Shown: positions 44,492 through 55,841, numbered from the stretch's first letter. The stretch is DNA of 64,000 nt from Zoroaster sp. YZ-2022 (GCA_029582265.1 CM055816.1:85339314-85403313); one strand, 5' to 3'. Numbers and translations are program-made. The notes: a model not told the origin generated them from the sequence alone.

Positions 44492-45496
44492 ATGGCAGCT
44501 AGCTACATGATGATTTCAGTTCTCATAGCAGCCGTGTTTCTGACTATCATGGTTGGAAATTGTCACGGTGAGTTTTCACGATCATGCACTCCATATTTCT
44601 ACTTGGCCAACAACCGAGCCTTATTGAATCATGCATTTCAGTGGAAGACTGTATCTTCTCCTGTGATCTGTGGACGAGACTGCTCTATGAATCCACAGTG
44701 TGCATCATTCAACTATCACACAAGTAACCATGTTTGTGCATTGAATAATGCCACCAGAGCTCACTACCCTGCTGACTTTGTTGAGTTGAAACAAAGTGCC
44801 TACTACGACGATAACTTGGACACTCCTTCATTTTCAGCACCTGACACTGTAAGTGACAGCAGTTGTCTGATATTGTCCCAGGCTGGTTACTATGTCAATG
44901 GCATCTACACTATCTTTCCTGCTGGTCTGTCTGATGGGATAAAATGTTACTGTGACATGGAGGTGGACGGAGGAGGCTGGATCGTGTTTCAAAGGAGACA
45001 AGATGGTTCAGTTGATTTTAATCGTTACTGGACTGAATACCAATCAGGGTTTGGCGATCCTTCTGGTGAATTTTGGATAGGGAATGACATCCTACGTACA
45101 CTAACTGGGTCAGGACAATGGCAACTGAGAGTAGATTTGGTAGATTGGGAAAGCAATACAGCTTGGTCTACTTATGGTCAGTTTGCTGTTAGAGGTGACA
45201 AGTACACTCTCTATGTTGATTCATACGATTATCATAGTACAGCAGGTGATGCAATGGGTTATCATAATGGATGTCTATTCACGTCAAAGGATCAGGACAA
45301 TGATGCAGTTTCATATAATTGTGCATTGACATGGGAAGGTGGCTGGTGGTTTAATGCTTGCTTTAATTCACATCTGAATGGTAAATACTACCATCATGGA
45401 AATGTGGAATATGGACGAGGAATACAATGGAAACACTGGAAAGAACACTATTACTCACTGAAGAAATGCAGCATGAAAATAAGAGAAGTCTTGTAA
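44492..45496 (+). CDS. FReD copy 7: secreted PAN/apple-like plus fibrinogen-domain protein, intact
   Basis: The intact single-exon frame encodes 334 aa. The ATG at 44492 is preferred over an upstream in-frame TTG for the same reasons as in copy 2. Phenylalanine 32, present in all other copies, is cysteine here (FSRSCTPYF), giving an odd number of cysteines in the mature protein and possible intermolecular pairing (inference). The middle block (ELKQSAYYDD, DSSCLILSQAGYYVNG) matches copy 3 and the C-terminal block (SYNCALTWEGGWWFNACF) matches copy 6. The region LVDWESNTAWSTYGQF and SYDYHSTAGDAMGYHNGCLF holds many private replacements. DQDND is kept. A polyadenylation signal is at 45632-45637. 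It is the most diverged intact copy. Confidence 0.93.
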   Translation: MAASYMMISVLIAAVFLTIMVGNCHGEFSRSCTPYFYLANNRALLNHAFQWKTVSSPVICGRDCSMNPQCASFNYHTSNHVCALNNATRAHYPADFVELKQSAYYDDNLDTPSFSAPDTVSDSSCLILSQAGYYVNGIYTIFPAGLSDGIKCYCDMEVDGGGWIVFQRRQDGSVDFNRYWTEYQSGFGDPSGEFWIGNDILRTLTGSGQWQLRVDLVDWESNTAWSTYGQFAVRGDKYTLYVDSYDYHSTAGDAMGYHNGCLFTSKDQDNDAVSYNCALTWEGGWWFNACFNSHLNGKYYHHGNVEYGRGIQWKHWKEHYYSLKKCSMKIREVL

Positions 45497-47189
45497 ACCT
45501 ACTTTCACATCACTTATTACACAATTGAATGGATTCTACAATACAGGACAGATGGACGTAGTTTATCTCTTATTTTTCACAAATTACCAACTTAAAAAAA
45601 CCAAATCAGTCAAAATTATGTAGATGAAAAAAATAAAACATTTATAAAAATGTGATGTGGTCAGCATTTTACACACAGCTTTTAAAAGCCATCATTCATA
45701 CACATAACAATTGCACTTTAATTTTCAATTTTAATTTTGATCTAATCAGATCATTGTGATTTTCATTTTAGAAAGGAAAACAAATAATTTTAAATAAAAC
45801 ATTTCACAACATGTGAGCAGCTTGGTTTAACCGCAATTACAAGCCAAAATGAATTAAGGTAGGACGAATAATTATTTTGGGATATATTTACTGTAAAAAT
45901 ATGGTCTTCATGATTATTTTGTAAAATGTGTCATTTTTAAGCATTTGTTTTCCTTAACTCAAGTAAAATATCAATGTTCCAATGAAAAAAAACAGTTAAG
46001 TTGGTTATTGTAATAAATGTTGTGTTAAATTACATGTATTCTGTAAGTAAACATTACAATTGAAAATGAATGCATTATGGAAATGACATACATGTAATAT
46101 CTGAGTATCAGTCAGGATTTGGAAACGGGGCGTCCAAATTTGTTATTCTTTGAAAAACACTGTGTTGCATAAGTTTAACTTACAATACGAGGGTGCAATG
46201 TGTATTACAAATACAATGGCATGTCCATTTAGCAAACATGGCGTCTAAAAGACACTCAAAGGTATTACTGATTAATACATGTAAGATGTTCAGAAAATGT
46301 TGAATAAAAGATCTAATTTTGGCAGTTTAGTGGGCTACAAAATCCTGACTTAATGTAATAGTTGAAACATGACATATGATTGATATCAAGTTTTAATGCA
46401 TCCAATCCATAGAATTCTTACATAATTTGTAAATTTTGCAATGCGGTAACATGTGTTATTCAAATCACCATTTTGTTAAATGAATGTGGAATAAGATTGA
46501 TGTTTTGATCAAATTATCAAAACAAATGTAAAGTTTTACGCAAGAAGTCAGAATCCTTTTTGAGGTATGGTGAACACAAAATGATGGCACTGTTAAGAAT
46601 GGGTGAAGTTTTTATTTGTATTTACATAAGATTTACCAACTACATGTATGAAACACGCCATCCAATTGTGTCCACTCTACCTCAAGATGGCTTTATATTG
46701 ACATTGGCACTTGTTTCAAACAATTTCTGTTATTTTTATGGCAATTTACCTTTTTTGTAAAGGGATTTGAGAATTGTGAAAATTGTGATTTTCCATTTGA
46801 GAATTGAATTGCAAACTTAATTTTATTAATTTGCCAGAAATAACTACGTAATTACCGGCATCAAATATTTTGTTTCTCACTTTAAATTGAAATTTCGTAG
46901 AAAACAAATTTGTGGAGAATAAATCTAAGCATAGCACAGAATATATCTTTAAGGTATGATATCATTTTGATGATGTTCATAGATGTTTTGTCAACTCTGT
47001 AATAAAGTAATACTGTAAGTATCTGAATGTGAAACAAATGATGTCTCCAATTTGACTTTCATAATGTTTGTGTCCACTTATCAGTGTAGAGGTCACTCAG
47101 ACTCAGACTTGACCTTTGGGACTTGGGACTCTGACTCAAACTAAGTGACTCAGACAGACATAAGGGGGACTTGTATTCAGACTACGACA
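45497..47189 (+). other. Class II 3' flank of FReD copy 7
   Basis: Colinear with the flanks after copies 3 and 6, with a small extra insertion near 46090. No gene is seen. Confidence 0.75.
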
Positions 47190-47768
47190 AAAGGCTGGGA
47201 AGAGGGGAAGGGTTGGGGCAGAGGGGAATTGCTGGGACAGAGGAATAGGGCTGGGGCAGGGGGAAGGGCTGGGGGTTGGGAGGATGCTGAAGGAGAAGGG
47301 CTGGGGGTTGGGAGGGGAAGGGCTGGGGATGGGTTTGGGAAGAAGTGGGGATGGGTTTGGGGAGAGGGAGGGGTGGGAAGAGGGAGGGGTGGGGAAAGGA
47401 ATGGGTGGGGAAGGGTACGGGGGTGGGAAAGGGTACGGGGGTTGGAAAGGGTACGGGGGTGGGAAAGGGTACGGCAGAGGGAGGGGTAAGGGAGAGGGAG
47501 GGGTAAGGGAGAGGGAGGGGTAAGGGAGAGGGAGGGGTACAGGAGAGGGAGGGATAAGGGAGAGGGAGGGGTAAGGGAGAGTGAGGGGTAAGGGAGAGTG
47601 AGGGGTAAGGGAGAGGGAGGGGTAAGGGAGAGGGAGGGGTAAGGGAGAGGGAGGGGTAAGGGAGAGGGAGGGGTAAAGGAGAGGGAGGGGTAAGGGAGAG
47701 GGGGGTAAGGGAGAGGGGGGTACAGGAGAGGGAGGGGTACGGGAAGGAAGAGGTACGGGAGGAAGGGT
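47190..47768. repeat. Polypurine minisatellite, array 5
   Basis: G/A array. The right half is mostly the 17-bp unit with taaggg in place of tacggg, about a dozen copies between 47475 and 47720. The middle has gggtacgggggtgggaaa units. Confidence 0.95.
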
Positions 47769-49288
47769 GGGATATCTACATATCTGTTCAGGGGCAGGAA
47801 GAGGGAAGTTATAATGATGGCAATTTCTTGTTTTCATTGGGGATGGGGACAGATCATAGGGAGAAGGACCCCCATCCACATTGATAAATCCCTGCATAAT
47901 TTCTTTACATTTTCTACATGTATGTGGGATATCAACTGAGCATCAAAAGAAACTTACTGAAATTACTGAAGTTTACATTTAGTCAAATATTTTTCATTTT
48001 TCCTAGGAGGATTTTAATGAGTGTCCTTCCAAAGATTTGATTTTTTTTATGTTCAGTATATATGGTTTGAAATTTCTCAAAATCCTGTAATAAATGTTTT
48101 TTACTTTTTAATCCAAATAAACACTTCAAACCAAAATTATTGTTTTATTTTCTTTTTTCTTTTTTTATATTTTTGCTCAAGTTATGATAGGTTGGTTCTG
48201 GGGGATGGTTAGGAAAGGCCAATGTTCAGGGGCGATCATTGCAATTTGGAATCCTCCTTCAAAATTTACACCACCAGCAGCCATCCAATAATTCTCCACA
48301 CGCTCAATGAAACATTTTCCTGGGCCCTGGGAAAGCAAGCCCTGGATGCCTTGCTGCGAGCTCACTTCGCTCACTGGCTCACTGATTTGGATTTGCCCCA
48401 CCCCACTTTCAATATCACTCTGCCACCGTTGGACTGAATAGTATTAATTTGGCCCCTGACCAATCTTCTCAGCTACATTTAGCCTTACACAATATACAGC
48501 ATACTGTATACATCTACATGAGATATAGTTTCATTATTGTAGACATAATGGGTTTCACATCACCAGCAGAGCAGAACATAAATAATTCATTGTTAATTCC
48601 AGTAATGAGCTTCCTGGACCAGCTAGCTAGCCTTGCTATGATGACTATGCCAGTAATGAAAACAATCTATTTAACTGTGGACATAAATCATATGATACAA
48701 TCCAAACGGAAGCGAGCCAATTACAAAGCCAACCATTACATGTACGTCAATTGATAAACGGAAGACCTTACAATAAACGAGATATCAAGATTGAATTCAA
48801 ACAGTATCCATCATATGATACAAACAAAAAACTAAGGTAAGTCTTGTTGCTATGTACAAAAAACATAATTTGTTGCTGAGGGAATTCATCCATTTAGTCT
48901 GTTAAACTTGCTCTTGTGCAATACAAATTGGTTGAGTGTGATGTGCACAAATGTTCCAATGCACAAAATATCATGCCATTGACCCATGTGATAACTGAAC
49001 ACACTCAATTTGTATTGTAAATTATATGGGTATCTACAACAGTCCAAAGACAATTCAGATAACATTTAAATTGGTGACATGGATAATGAATAAGAATATT
49101 GGTCTGGTACCAAGACACCTTAATAATCAGTCTGAATTATCATTGGATACATGTACACTAAGGGATCAGCCTGTTGAACTTCTAATGAGAATTTCCACAA
49201 ATACTGAAGCTAAATTCATTTGATAATTTAATAGTCTGTCTTATTTAGATTAAACTTTTCATAACCTTATCAGGTTTAAGATCAATTT
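47769..49288 (+). other. Distal module after copy 7
   Basis: Standard distal module with the extra segment. It ends at about 49288, where it is joined not to a minisatellite but to the middle of a class I 3' flank. No gene is seen. Confidence 0.72.
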
Positions 49289-50329
49289 TAAATGACTTTC
49301 ACACAGGGGTATGAACGTTTGCCTGATTTGTGAGGCCTCTCTTAGCCACCATACTTTGTATTTGGGAAATTTGGTCTGGTTCCAATAACCGTGTATATAT
49401 GTATCACGTATTTCACTGGTTGGCAAGAAAAGATTACTAAAAAAAAAAATTTAAAAAAATTTAAAACATCACCATACCGATTTTGAAGCTGACCTATGAC
49501 CAGTAAACGTAGACTTTTTTTGCATGGATGCATTTACAGACATTTTACCCAAGTGTACACTGGCTTAAATGAACATTGCAAAATGATATTTTCAAATAAC
49601 AGTAGCAATTCTCTCTCAAGTTTATACTATGTGAACAATCAGCAATACCATGTAGTTTGATTTCATTTATGAGTTTATTCTCATCAATATAACAGAATAA
49701 CCATCATTGTAATTATTATCAAATTGACTTAAGATTACTTTCTGTGCTTGGCTAACAAATTTATTCAAGCAAATTAATTTTAGAGGAAAACGGAACAAAA
49801 CACATTTGAGTTTTCAATGTCTATTTAAGTTACAAATTAATTTGTTTTATTCAACATATTTCTGTCAAGATTTTTGAAAATTTCGAAATTGTGAGTTTTT
49901 ATTTGAGAATTAAATTGCAAACATATTTTTGTAATTTCCCAGAATTTACTATGTAATTACCATCATCAAATATTTTTTTCTCACTTTGAAGTGAAATTTC
50001 TTAGAAAACAGCACTTTATTGATCAGACAAATTTGTGGGGAATATATTTAGCCACAGCACAGAATAATGATATCTTTTAGGCATTATATCTTTTTGATCA
50101 TGTTCATAGATGTTTTGTCAACTCTGTAATAAAGTAACACTATAAGTATTTGAATGTGAAACAAATAATGTCTCCAATTTGACTTTCATAATGTTTGTGT
50201 CCACTTATCAGTGTAGAGTTCACTCAGACTCAGACTCAGACTTGACATTTGGGACTTGTGACTCTGACTCAAACTATAAGTGACTCAGACAGACTTAAGG
50301 GGGACTTGTATTCAGACCACGACAAAAGG
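49289..50329 (+). other. Gene-less array unit: class I 3' flank without its FReD gene
   Basis: From cacacaggggtatgaacg onward the sequence matches the class I flank starting at about 3950, or 8578 after copy 2. The minisatellite, promoter module, gene and proximal flank that should precede it are absent, so a whole gene has been deleted or recombined away. No coding sequence is seen. Confidence 0.8.
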
Positions 50330-50770
50330 CTGGGAAGAGGGGAAGGGCTGGGGTGAAAGGGAAGGGCTCTGGCAGAGGGGAATTGCTGGGGCAGAGGAAT
50401 AGGGCTGGGGGGAGGGGAAGGGCTGGGGATTGGGAGGGGGATGGGGAGAAGGGCTGGAGAAGGGTTTGGGAAGAAGTGGGGAGGGGTTGGAGAGGGATGG
50501 GTACGAGAGAGGAAGGGGTACGGAAGAGGAAGGGGTACGGAAGAGGAAGGGGTACGGAAGAGGAAGGGGTACGGAAGAGGAAGGGGTACGGAAGAGGAAG
50601 GGGTACGGAAGAGGGAGGGGTACAGGAGAGGGAAGGGTACAGGAGAGGGAGGGGTACAGGAGAGGGAGGGGTACAGGAGAGGGAGGGGTACAGGAGAGGG
50701 AGGGGTACAGGAGAGGGAAGGGTACAGGAGAGGGAAGGGTACAGGAGAGGAACGGGTATGGGAGGAAGGG
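50330..50770. repeat. Polypurine minisatellite, array 6
   Basis: G/A array with about a dozen 17-bp units. A left block has tacggaagaggaagggg and a right block tacaggagagggagggg. The clean boundary between the two suggests two separate expansions. Confidence 0.95.
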
Positions 50771-51834
50771 TGGGATATCTAAATATCTGTTCAGGGGCAT
50801 AAAGAGGGAAGTTATAATGATGGCAATTTCCAAAGATTTGATAAGTTTCTTTTGATGCTCAGTATATATGGTTTGAAATTTCTCAAAATTTTGTAATATA
50901 CGTTTTTTACTTTTTAATCCAAATAAACGTTTCAAACCAAAATTATTGTTTTATTTTCTTTTTTCTTTTTTTATATTTTTGCTCAAGTTAAGGTGGGTTG
51001 GTTCTGGGGGATGGTTAGGAAAGGCCAACGTTCAGGGGCAATCATTGCAATTTGGAATCCTCCTTCAAAATTTACACCACCAGCAGCCGTCCAATAATTC
51101 TCCACACGCTCAATGAAACATTTTCCTGGGCCCTGGGAAAGCAAGCCCTGGATGCCTTGCTGTGAGCTCACTTCGCTCACTGGATCACTGGTTTGGATTT
51201 GCCCCACCCCACTTTCAATATCACTCCGCCACCGTTGGACTGAATAGTATTAATTTGGCCCCTGACTTCTCAGCTACATTTAGCCTTACACAATATACAG
51301 CATACTGTATACATCTACATGAGATAAAGTTTCATTATTGTAGACATAATGGGTTTCACATCACCAGCAGACCAGAACATAAATAATTCATTGTTAATTC
51401 CAGTAAATGAGCTTCCTGGACCAGCTAGCTAGCCTTGCTTGATGACTATGCCAACAATCTATTCAACTGTTGATATCAATCATAATGCTATATAAGCAAG
51501 CCAGTAACCAAGGGCAACCATTACGTCAATTGATAAACAGAAGACCGTACAATAAACAAGATGTCAAAATTGAATCCAAACAGTATACATGTACATCACA
51601 CGATACAAACAAAATACTCTGGTAAGTCTTGTTGCTATGTACGGAAAAAAACACATTTGTTGCTAAGGATATCCATTCAATCCATCAATAATGCTGTCAG
51701 ATCACAAATTGGTTAAGCTCCAACACACAAAATTCTATGCCATATCCACCCACGCAGTTACCAGAACACACGCATCAAGGACAACTTTTAGCTACATGTT
51801 ATAACTAAACCAAATACAGTACAAAATACATGTA
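50771..51834 (+). other. Last distal module of the array
   Basis: The distal module again. It diverges from the others after about 51460 and fades out before a mariner-like element. This marks the right edge of the FReD array. No gene is seen. Confidence 0.7.
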
Positions 51835-51836
51835 TA

Positions 51837-52098
51837 CTACTCAAAACAATTTAGGGAACACCGGATTTTTAACATCAAATGGGTTTGAAATGTTCCATGA
51901 ACCGGGATTTTTATTTGCAACCCCCTCTCTCTTTCAGTAGTCATGTCATGAAATGTGTAATCACTACATGCATCCTTTATCATCTGTTTCATTATGCAGT
52001 TGTTTCTCATCAATTCTGTGAAACATTGTATTTATCTGAAATAAATGATCTTGCTTTAACTGAGATTATTCCGGTGTTCCCTAAATTGTTTTGAGTAG
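51837..52098. mobile_element. 262-bp Tc1/mariner-like MITE
   Basis: Perfect inverted ends of about 29 bp, starting ctactcaaaacaatttaggg, flanked by TA on both sides. The interior is not coding. The ends and the TA target fit the Tc1/mariner superfamily; the exact family is not determined. Confidence 0.85.
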
Positions 52099-52134
52099 TA
52101 TATATTGGTTTCAACTGGTATGAACTGGACACCA

Positions 52135-52136
<2 letters not shown>

Positions 52137-52167
<31 letters not shown>

Positions 52168-54965
52168 GATTTTTAGCGCGCACATATCCACCCTGCTGGG
52201 CGCTCAAGGCGCGGAAACAAAGAAAAAACATTAATACAAACAATATACAATGATAGCATAGGGAAAACAAATTATGTACCGAGATACATGTACCTACAAT
52301 GCAATTACAAATATACATCATCTTTGAAGAGTTGTGACATAAGATGAGTTTTAAGCATCGACTTGAATCTGGTTATACTATGACAAGATTTGAGATTAGT
52401 TGGAAGATGATTCCAGAGTCTCGAGCTGCGACAGAAAACGACCTATCACCCCAGTTCCGTTTTGAAGTTGGTTCCTTGAGGAGTGACATGTTGCTGGAGC
52501 GCAAATTGCGTGATGGAGTGTAGACTTTAAGTAGTTCAGAAATATAAATTGGAGCAATGTTATTAAAAGATTTGTGGACAATTAGCATAAGTTTAAAACA
52601 ATTCTCTGTGAAACAGGAAGCCAGTGCAGTTCTTTCAAGATTGGCGTGATATGGCATGACTTTTGGACAAAGTCACTACACGAGCTGCTGTGTTTTGTAT
52701 GTGCTGAAGACGAGATATTTGATTCTGCGGAAGACCGTAAAGGAGAGCATTCCCGTTATCGAGCCGTGATGTGACAAACGCATGTATAATTTGTTCAGCA
52801 GCACTTTTATTCAAGTATTTCCTAATTCGACTTATATTTCTGATATGAAATGATGATATGCGAACAATGTTGGAGATATGTGGTTTTAAAGTCATTGTCG
52901 AGTCAAATATAACACCCAAATTACGTGCATGTAATGAGGGGTTATCTGCGTAGTCACCAATTGTAATAAATGGAAGAGAAACTTTAGACAATTGCTGACG
53001 TGATCCAAATAGAACAAATTCTGTTTTTCATCGTTCAATTTCAGGAAGTTTTGTCTCATCCAACTTCGAATCTCTTGAATACATTTCTCCAGTGTTTTAA
53101 TGCAGGAATCAGCAGGTTCTTGAGAAGATTTAAAAGTAATGTAAAGCTGCGTGTCATCAGCGTAAACATGGTAATTTAAATTATACTTCAAAATGATATC
53201 ACGAACTGGAAAGGTATAAACAGTAAACCACTGTGGGCCGAGTACAGAGCCTTGGGGTACAGAATAGTCAAGAGTAACAGGCTCGGAGATAGCGTTACCA
53301 ATACAAACATGCTGGAGGCCTATTTAAAAGGTAGGACTTACACCAATCCAGGGCTGTGTCATGTATTCCAAGATGATATTGAAGGCGGGAGAAGGATTTT
53401 ATGATCGACAGTGTCAAAAGCGGCGCTTAAGTCTAACAAAACTAATGCAGTGATTTTCCCTCATCCATGGCAGATAAAATGTCATTGTTGGCTGAAGAAG
53501 AGCAGTTTCCGTTCCATGAAATGGTTTGTAGGCTGACTGAAATGTGTCCGACAGGTTATTAGCACGAACATGGTCAGAGATCCGTGATGAAACAACTCGC
53601 TCGATTGTTTTTCCAAGGTACTTTAAATTCGCTACTGGTCGGTAATTTTTGAAAACTTCCTTGTCCAAATTGGGTTTCTTTAGGAGTGGTTTAACATGAG
53701 CAACCTTCTGGCTATTAGGGAAACAACCGGAAGAAAGAGATCTGTTTACAATAATTGTGATATACTTAGCAAACACATCAATATTTTGTTTTATTAGCGA
53801 AGTTGGCACTGGATCAAGTTCACATGATTTTGATGGCGATTTCATGATGAGTTTCTTGATCTCCGTAACACTAGTAGGCTCAAACATGGACAGTCTACAT
53901 TGTGGATCCTTGCGTGATGGTGTTTGTGATAGAATGGCAGGTACTGAGGGAAAAGAACGACGGATATTCTCAATTTTTGTGATACAAAAGTTTGAAAAAA
54001 GCATTTGCGAGGTCCTGATCGGAGTATGTAGATGGAAGCACTGGAGCTTTGGGTTTATGAAGCAGCTTTTCAACAATGTTAAAGAGTTTTTTTCTGATCA
54101 CCAGAGCTATCTTTCACAAGAGATGAGTAGTGAGTTATTTTTGCCTGGTTAATCATGTTCTTCACAATATCACGTTGGTTACAGTATTCTTGCCGATGTA
54201 CTCCAAGTTTCCCATTGCCACGCCATCTTCGCTCAAGTTGACGGCGGATTTTCCTTGCAGCACGGATATCATCATTGAACCAGGGGGATTCAGATTGTAG
54301 TTTAACAGTTCGAGTTTTTTGCGAGCATGATCATCCAAGATGTTACGGACAGTAGATTCAAATAGACTGACACAAGAATCCAGCTCACCATCTTCAAGGT
54401 TTACATTTTCCAGTTGAGATTCAATATCATGACATAAATCTTTAATATTTACTTTTTTCCAGTGGCGAGTAGTTACAGAAATGGTAGGTATGGGAGGTTT
54501 TTTAAGGTTCAAATTTACCATGATTGCATAATGATCAGATAAGCCAGGGTGAATAGTTATATTCGAGATAAGAGGTGAAGTATTTTCACGCGTTATCATG
54601 AGGTCAAGACAGTGACCATACCGATGAGTGGGTGCTGTGATGTGCTGTATAAGTCCATGAGCAGAGAGCAGATCTTTAAACTGATTTGCATAATTGTTTG
54701 AAATAATGTCCATATGAATGTTAAAATCGCCGGTTAAAATAATGTCAGATGGGTGTAAGAGATAATCGACAATTAATTTTTCAAATTCCTGCAGAAAACT
54801 GGAGAAGTTTACATGTTTACCATCAACATCCCTTTCTGGTCGATAAATATTAACAAGGCGAACAGATCTAGAGTTGCACGTTACCTCAGCATGCAGAGAT
54901 TCAAATGTTAGGTAATAAGCTTTTAGTTTGAGACAATTATCATGATGCAGACTCTGGGCTTGGAC
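52137..54965 (-). mobile_element. 5'-truncated CR1/L2-like LINE with endonuclease and reverse transcriptase
   Basis: On the minus strand the order is apurinic-type endonuclease, reverse transcriptase, C-terminal region and 3' UTR. The endonuclease (about 54960-54160) has the signature LTGDFNIHMD and DHYAIMVNL. The palm (about 54076-53414) has KSCELDPVPTSLIK, KNYRPVANL and FQSAYKPFHGTETALL. The catalytic YADD is at about 53157-53168. The C-terminal parts are at 52991-52635 and 52657-52373. Several frameshifts separate these frames, so it is inactive. The 3' end is gcgccttgagcgccc, then gtggatatgtgcgcgctaaa and a run of ATT repeats (52137-52165 on +). That tail matches the SINEs of this window. 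Confidence 0.9.
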
Positions 54966-55235
54966 GGTATTGATTTTTTTTCATCCGCGATTTTCGACAG
55001 TATCGCAATTATTTTTTTGTCATTCACGCATGATTGCGTAAGAGGCGATAACCACAGGTATATACCCCTCTACAATTAGCCACATTACAATCCTATCACA
55101 GCGCCCTCTATAGTTCAGTCTTATATATCCACGATGGAACCATTTGAGGATGTTCACCAAACCTAACCATGACAAATTGACAATTGGCCATGCTCAAAAT
55201 CCTATCAAAATGCCCTCATAGTTCAAAGGCTTTTA

Positions 55236-55410
55236 TATAGGTTGATGAGTTCTTGCGTTGGGTGATAAACAATTCATTTAATTTTGCCCTGCACCAACGT
55301 CGATTGGCTGGCTAGAATTAAATCAATTATTTATCCCCGACGCATGAATTCATCAACCTATAAATATTGCAGAACCCGCTGCTATATAGGATTCTAGCCA
55401 GCCAATCGAC
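55236..55410. repeat. Compound inverted repeat
   Basis: Two nested pairs. The first is taggttgatgagttcttgcg (about 55236-55268) with its partner at about 55330-55362. The second is gtcgattggctggctagaat (about 55299-55318) with its partner at 55389-55410. The arrangement looks like a decayed MITE with local rearrangement. No gene is seen in 54966-55418 apart from this. Confidence 0.6.
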
Positions 55411-55418
55411 ATCAGTCA

Positions 55419-55580
55419 AGCTCGGTGGTCGAGAGGTTAAGACGTCTGCACTAGTCAGCAGGAGGTCGTGGGTTCGAAACCCACCCGATTCGCCAGTGAA
55501 GTTTTTCCACAGACACTCGGAAAGCACTGAGTATACAGTGCTATACACACGTCGGTGTTGTTATCTCACTGTGACAAACT
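55419..55580 (+). mobile_element. tRNA-derived SINE head (tRNA-like, probably not a functional tRNA)
   Basis: The segment 55419-55494 folds like a tRNA of the Leu/Ser size class. It has an A-box-like tggtcgagaggttaag, a D-stem gtc/gac, a T-arm gtggg-ttcgaaa-cccac with a perfect B-box, and a genomic CCA. The acceptor stem (agctcgg against ccgattc) has at least two mismatches and the anticodon arm is irregular. A SINE-like body seems to follow. It lies just downstream (on the minus strand) of the last recognised EGF/Ig exon. Confidence 0.6.
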
Positions 55581-55679
55581 CACAATTGGCCTTACTTCAA
55601 AAGTACAGCTCCCTCTATAGTTCAAAGTATTATACATTGTATATATGTTCACAGCGCCCTCAATAGTTGACAAACTTAC

Positions 55680-55841
55680 CTATTCCTGATGGTTTGATGA
55701 TAATGCCGTTAGGATCCCTCCAAGCGGGTTGAGCGCCTTGTTCCGAGTCTCCCACAAACTCACAAGTGACTGTCACATCTTTTCCTGTCGTTAACTCTTC
55801 ATAAGGCTTATCATTGATCGTTATGAAGAAACCATCTCCAA
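55680..55841 (-). CDS. EGF/Ig gene, exon encoding the first half of a second Ig domain
   Basis: The 162-bp, phase 1-1 exon on the minus strand has acceptor tttctacag and donor gtaagt. It encodes strands A to C of an Ig-like domain: the B-strand cysteine in VTVTCEFVGD and the C-strand tryptophan in PAWRDPNG. It is a paralogue of the exon at 60687-60845. The matching second half, expected to carry the YTC cysteine, is not found in the 55.0-55.6 kb stretch downstream. Beyond that lie a LINE and the FReD array. The gene therefore either continues further away through a large intron or is truncated here. Confidence 0.85.

Noticed and set aside
55419..55494. Functional tRNA gene
   Set aside because: Acceptor-stem mismatches and an irregular anticodon arm fit a SINE head better than a working tRNA.
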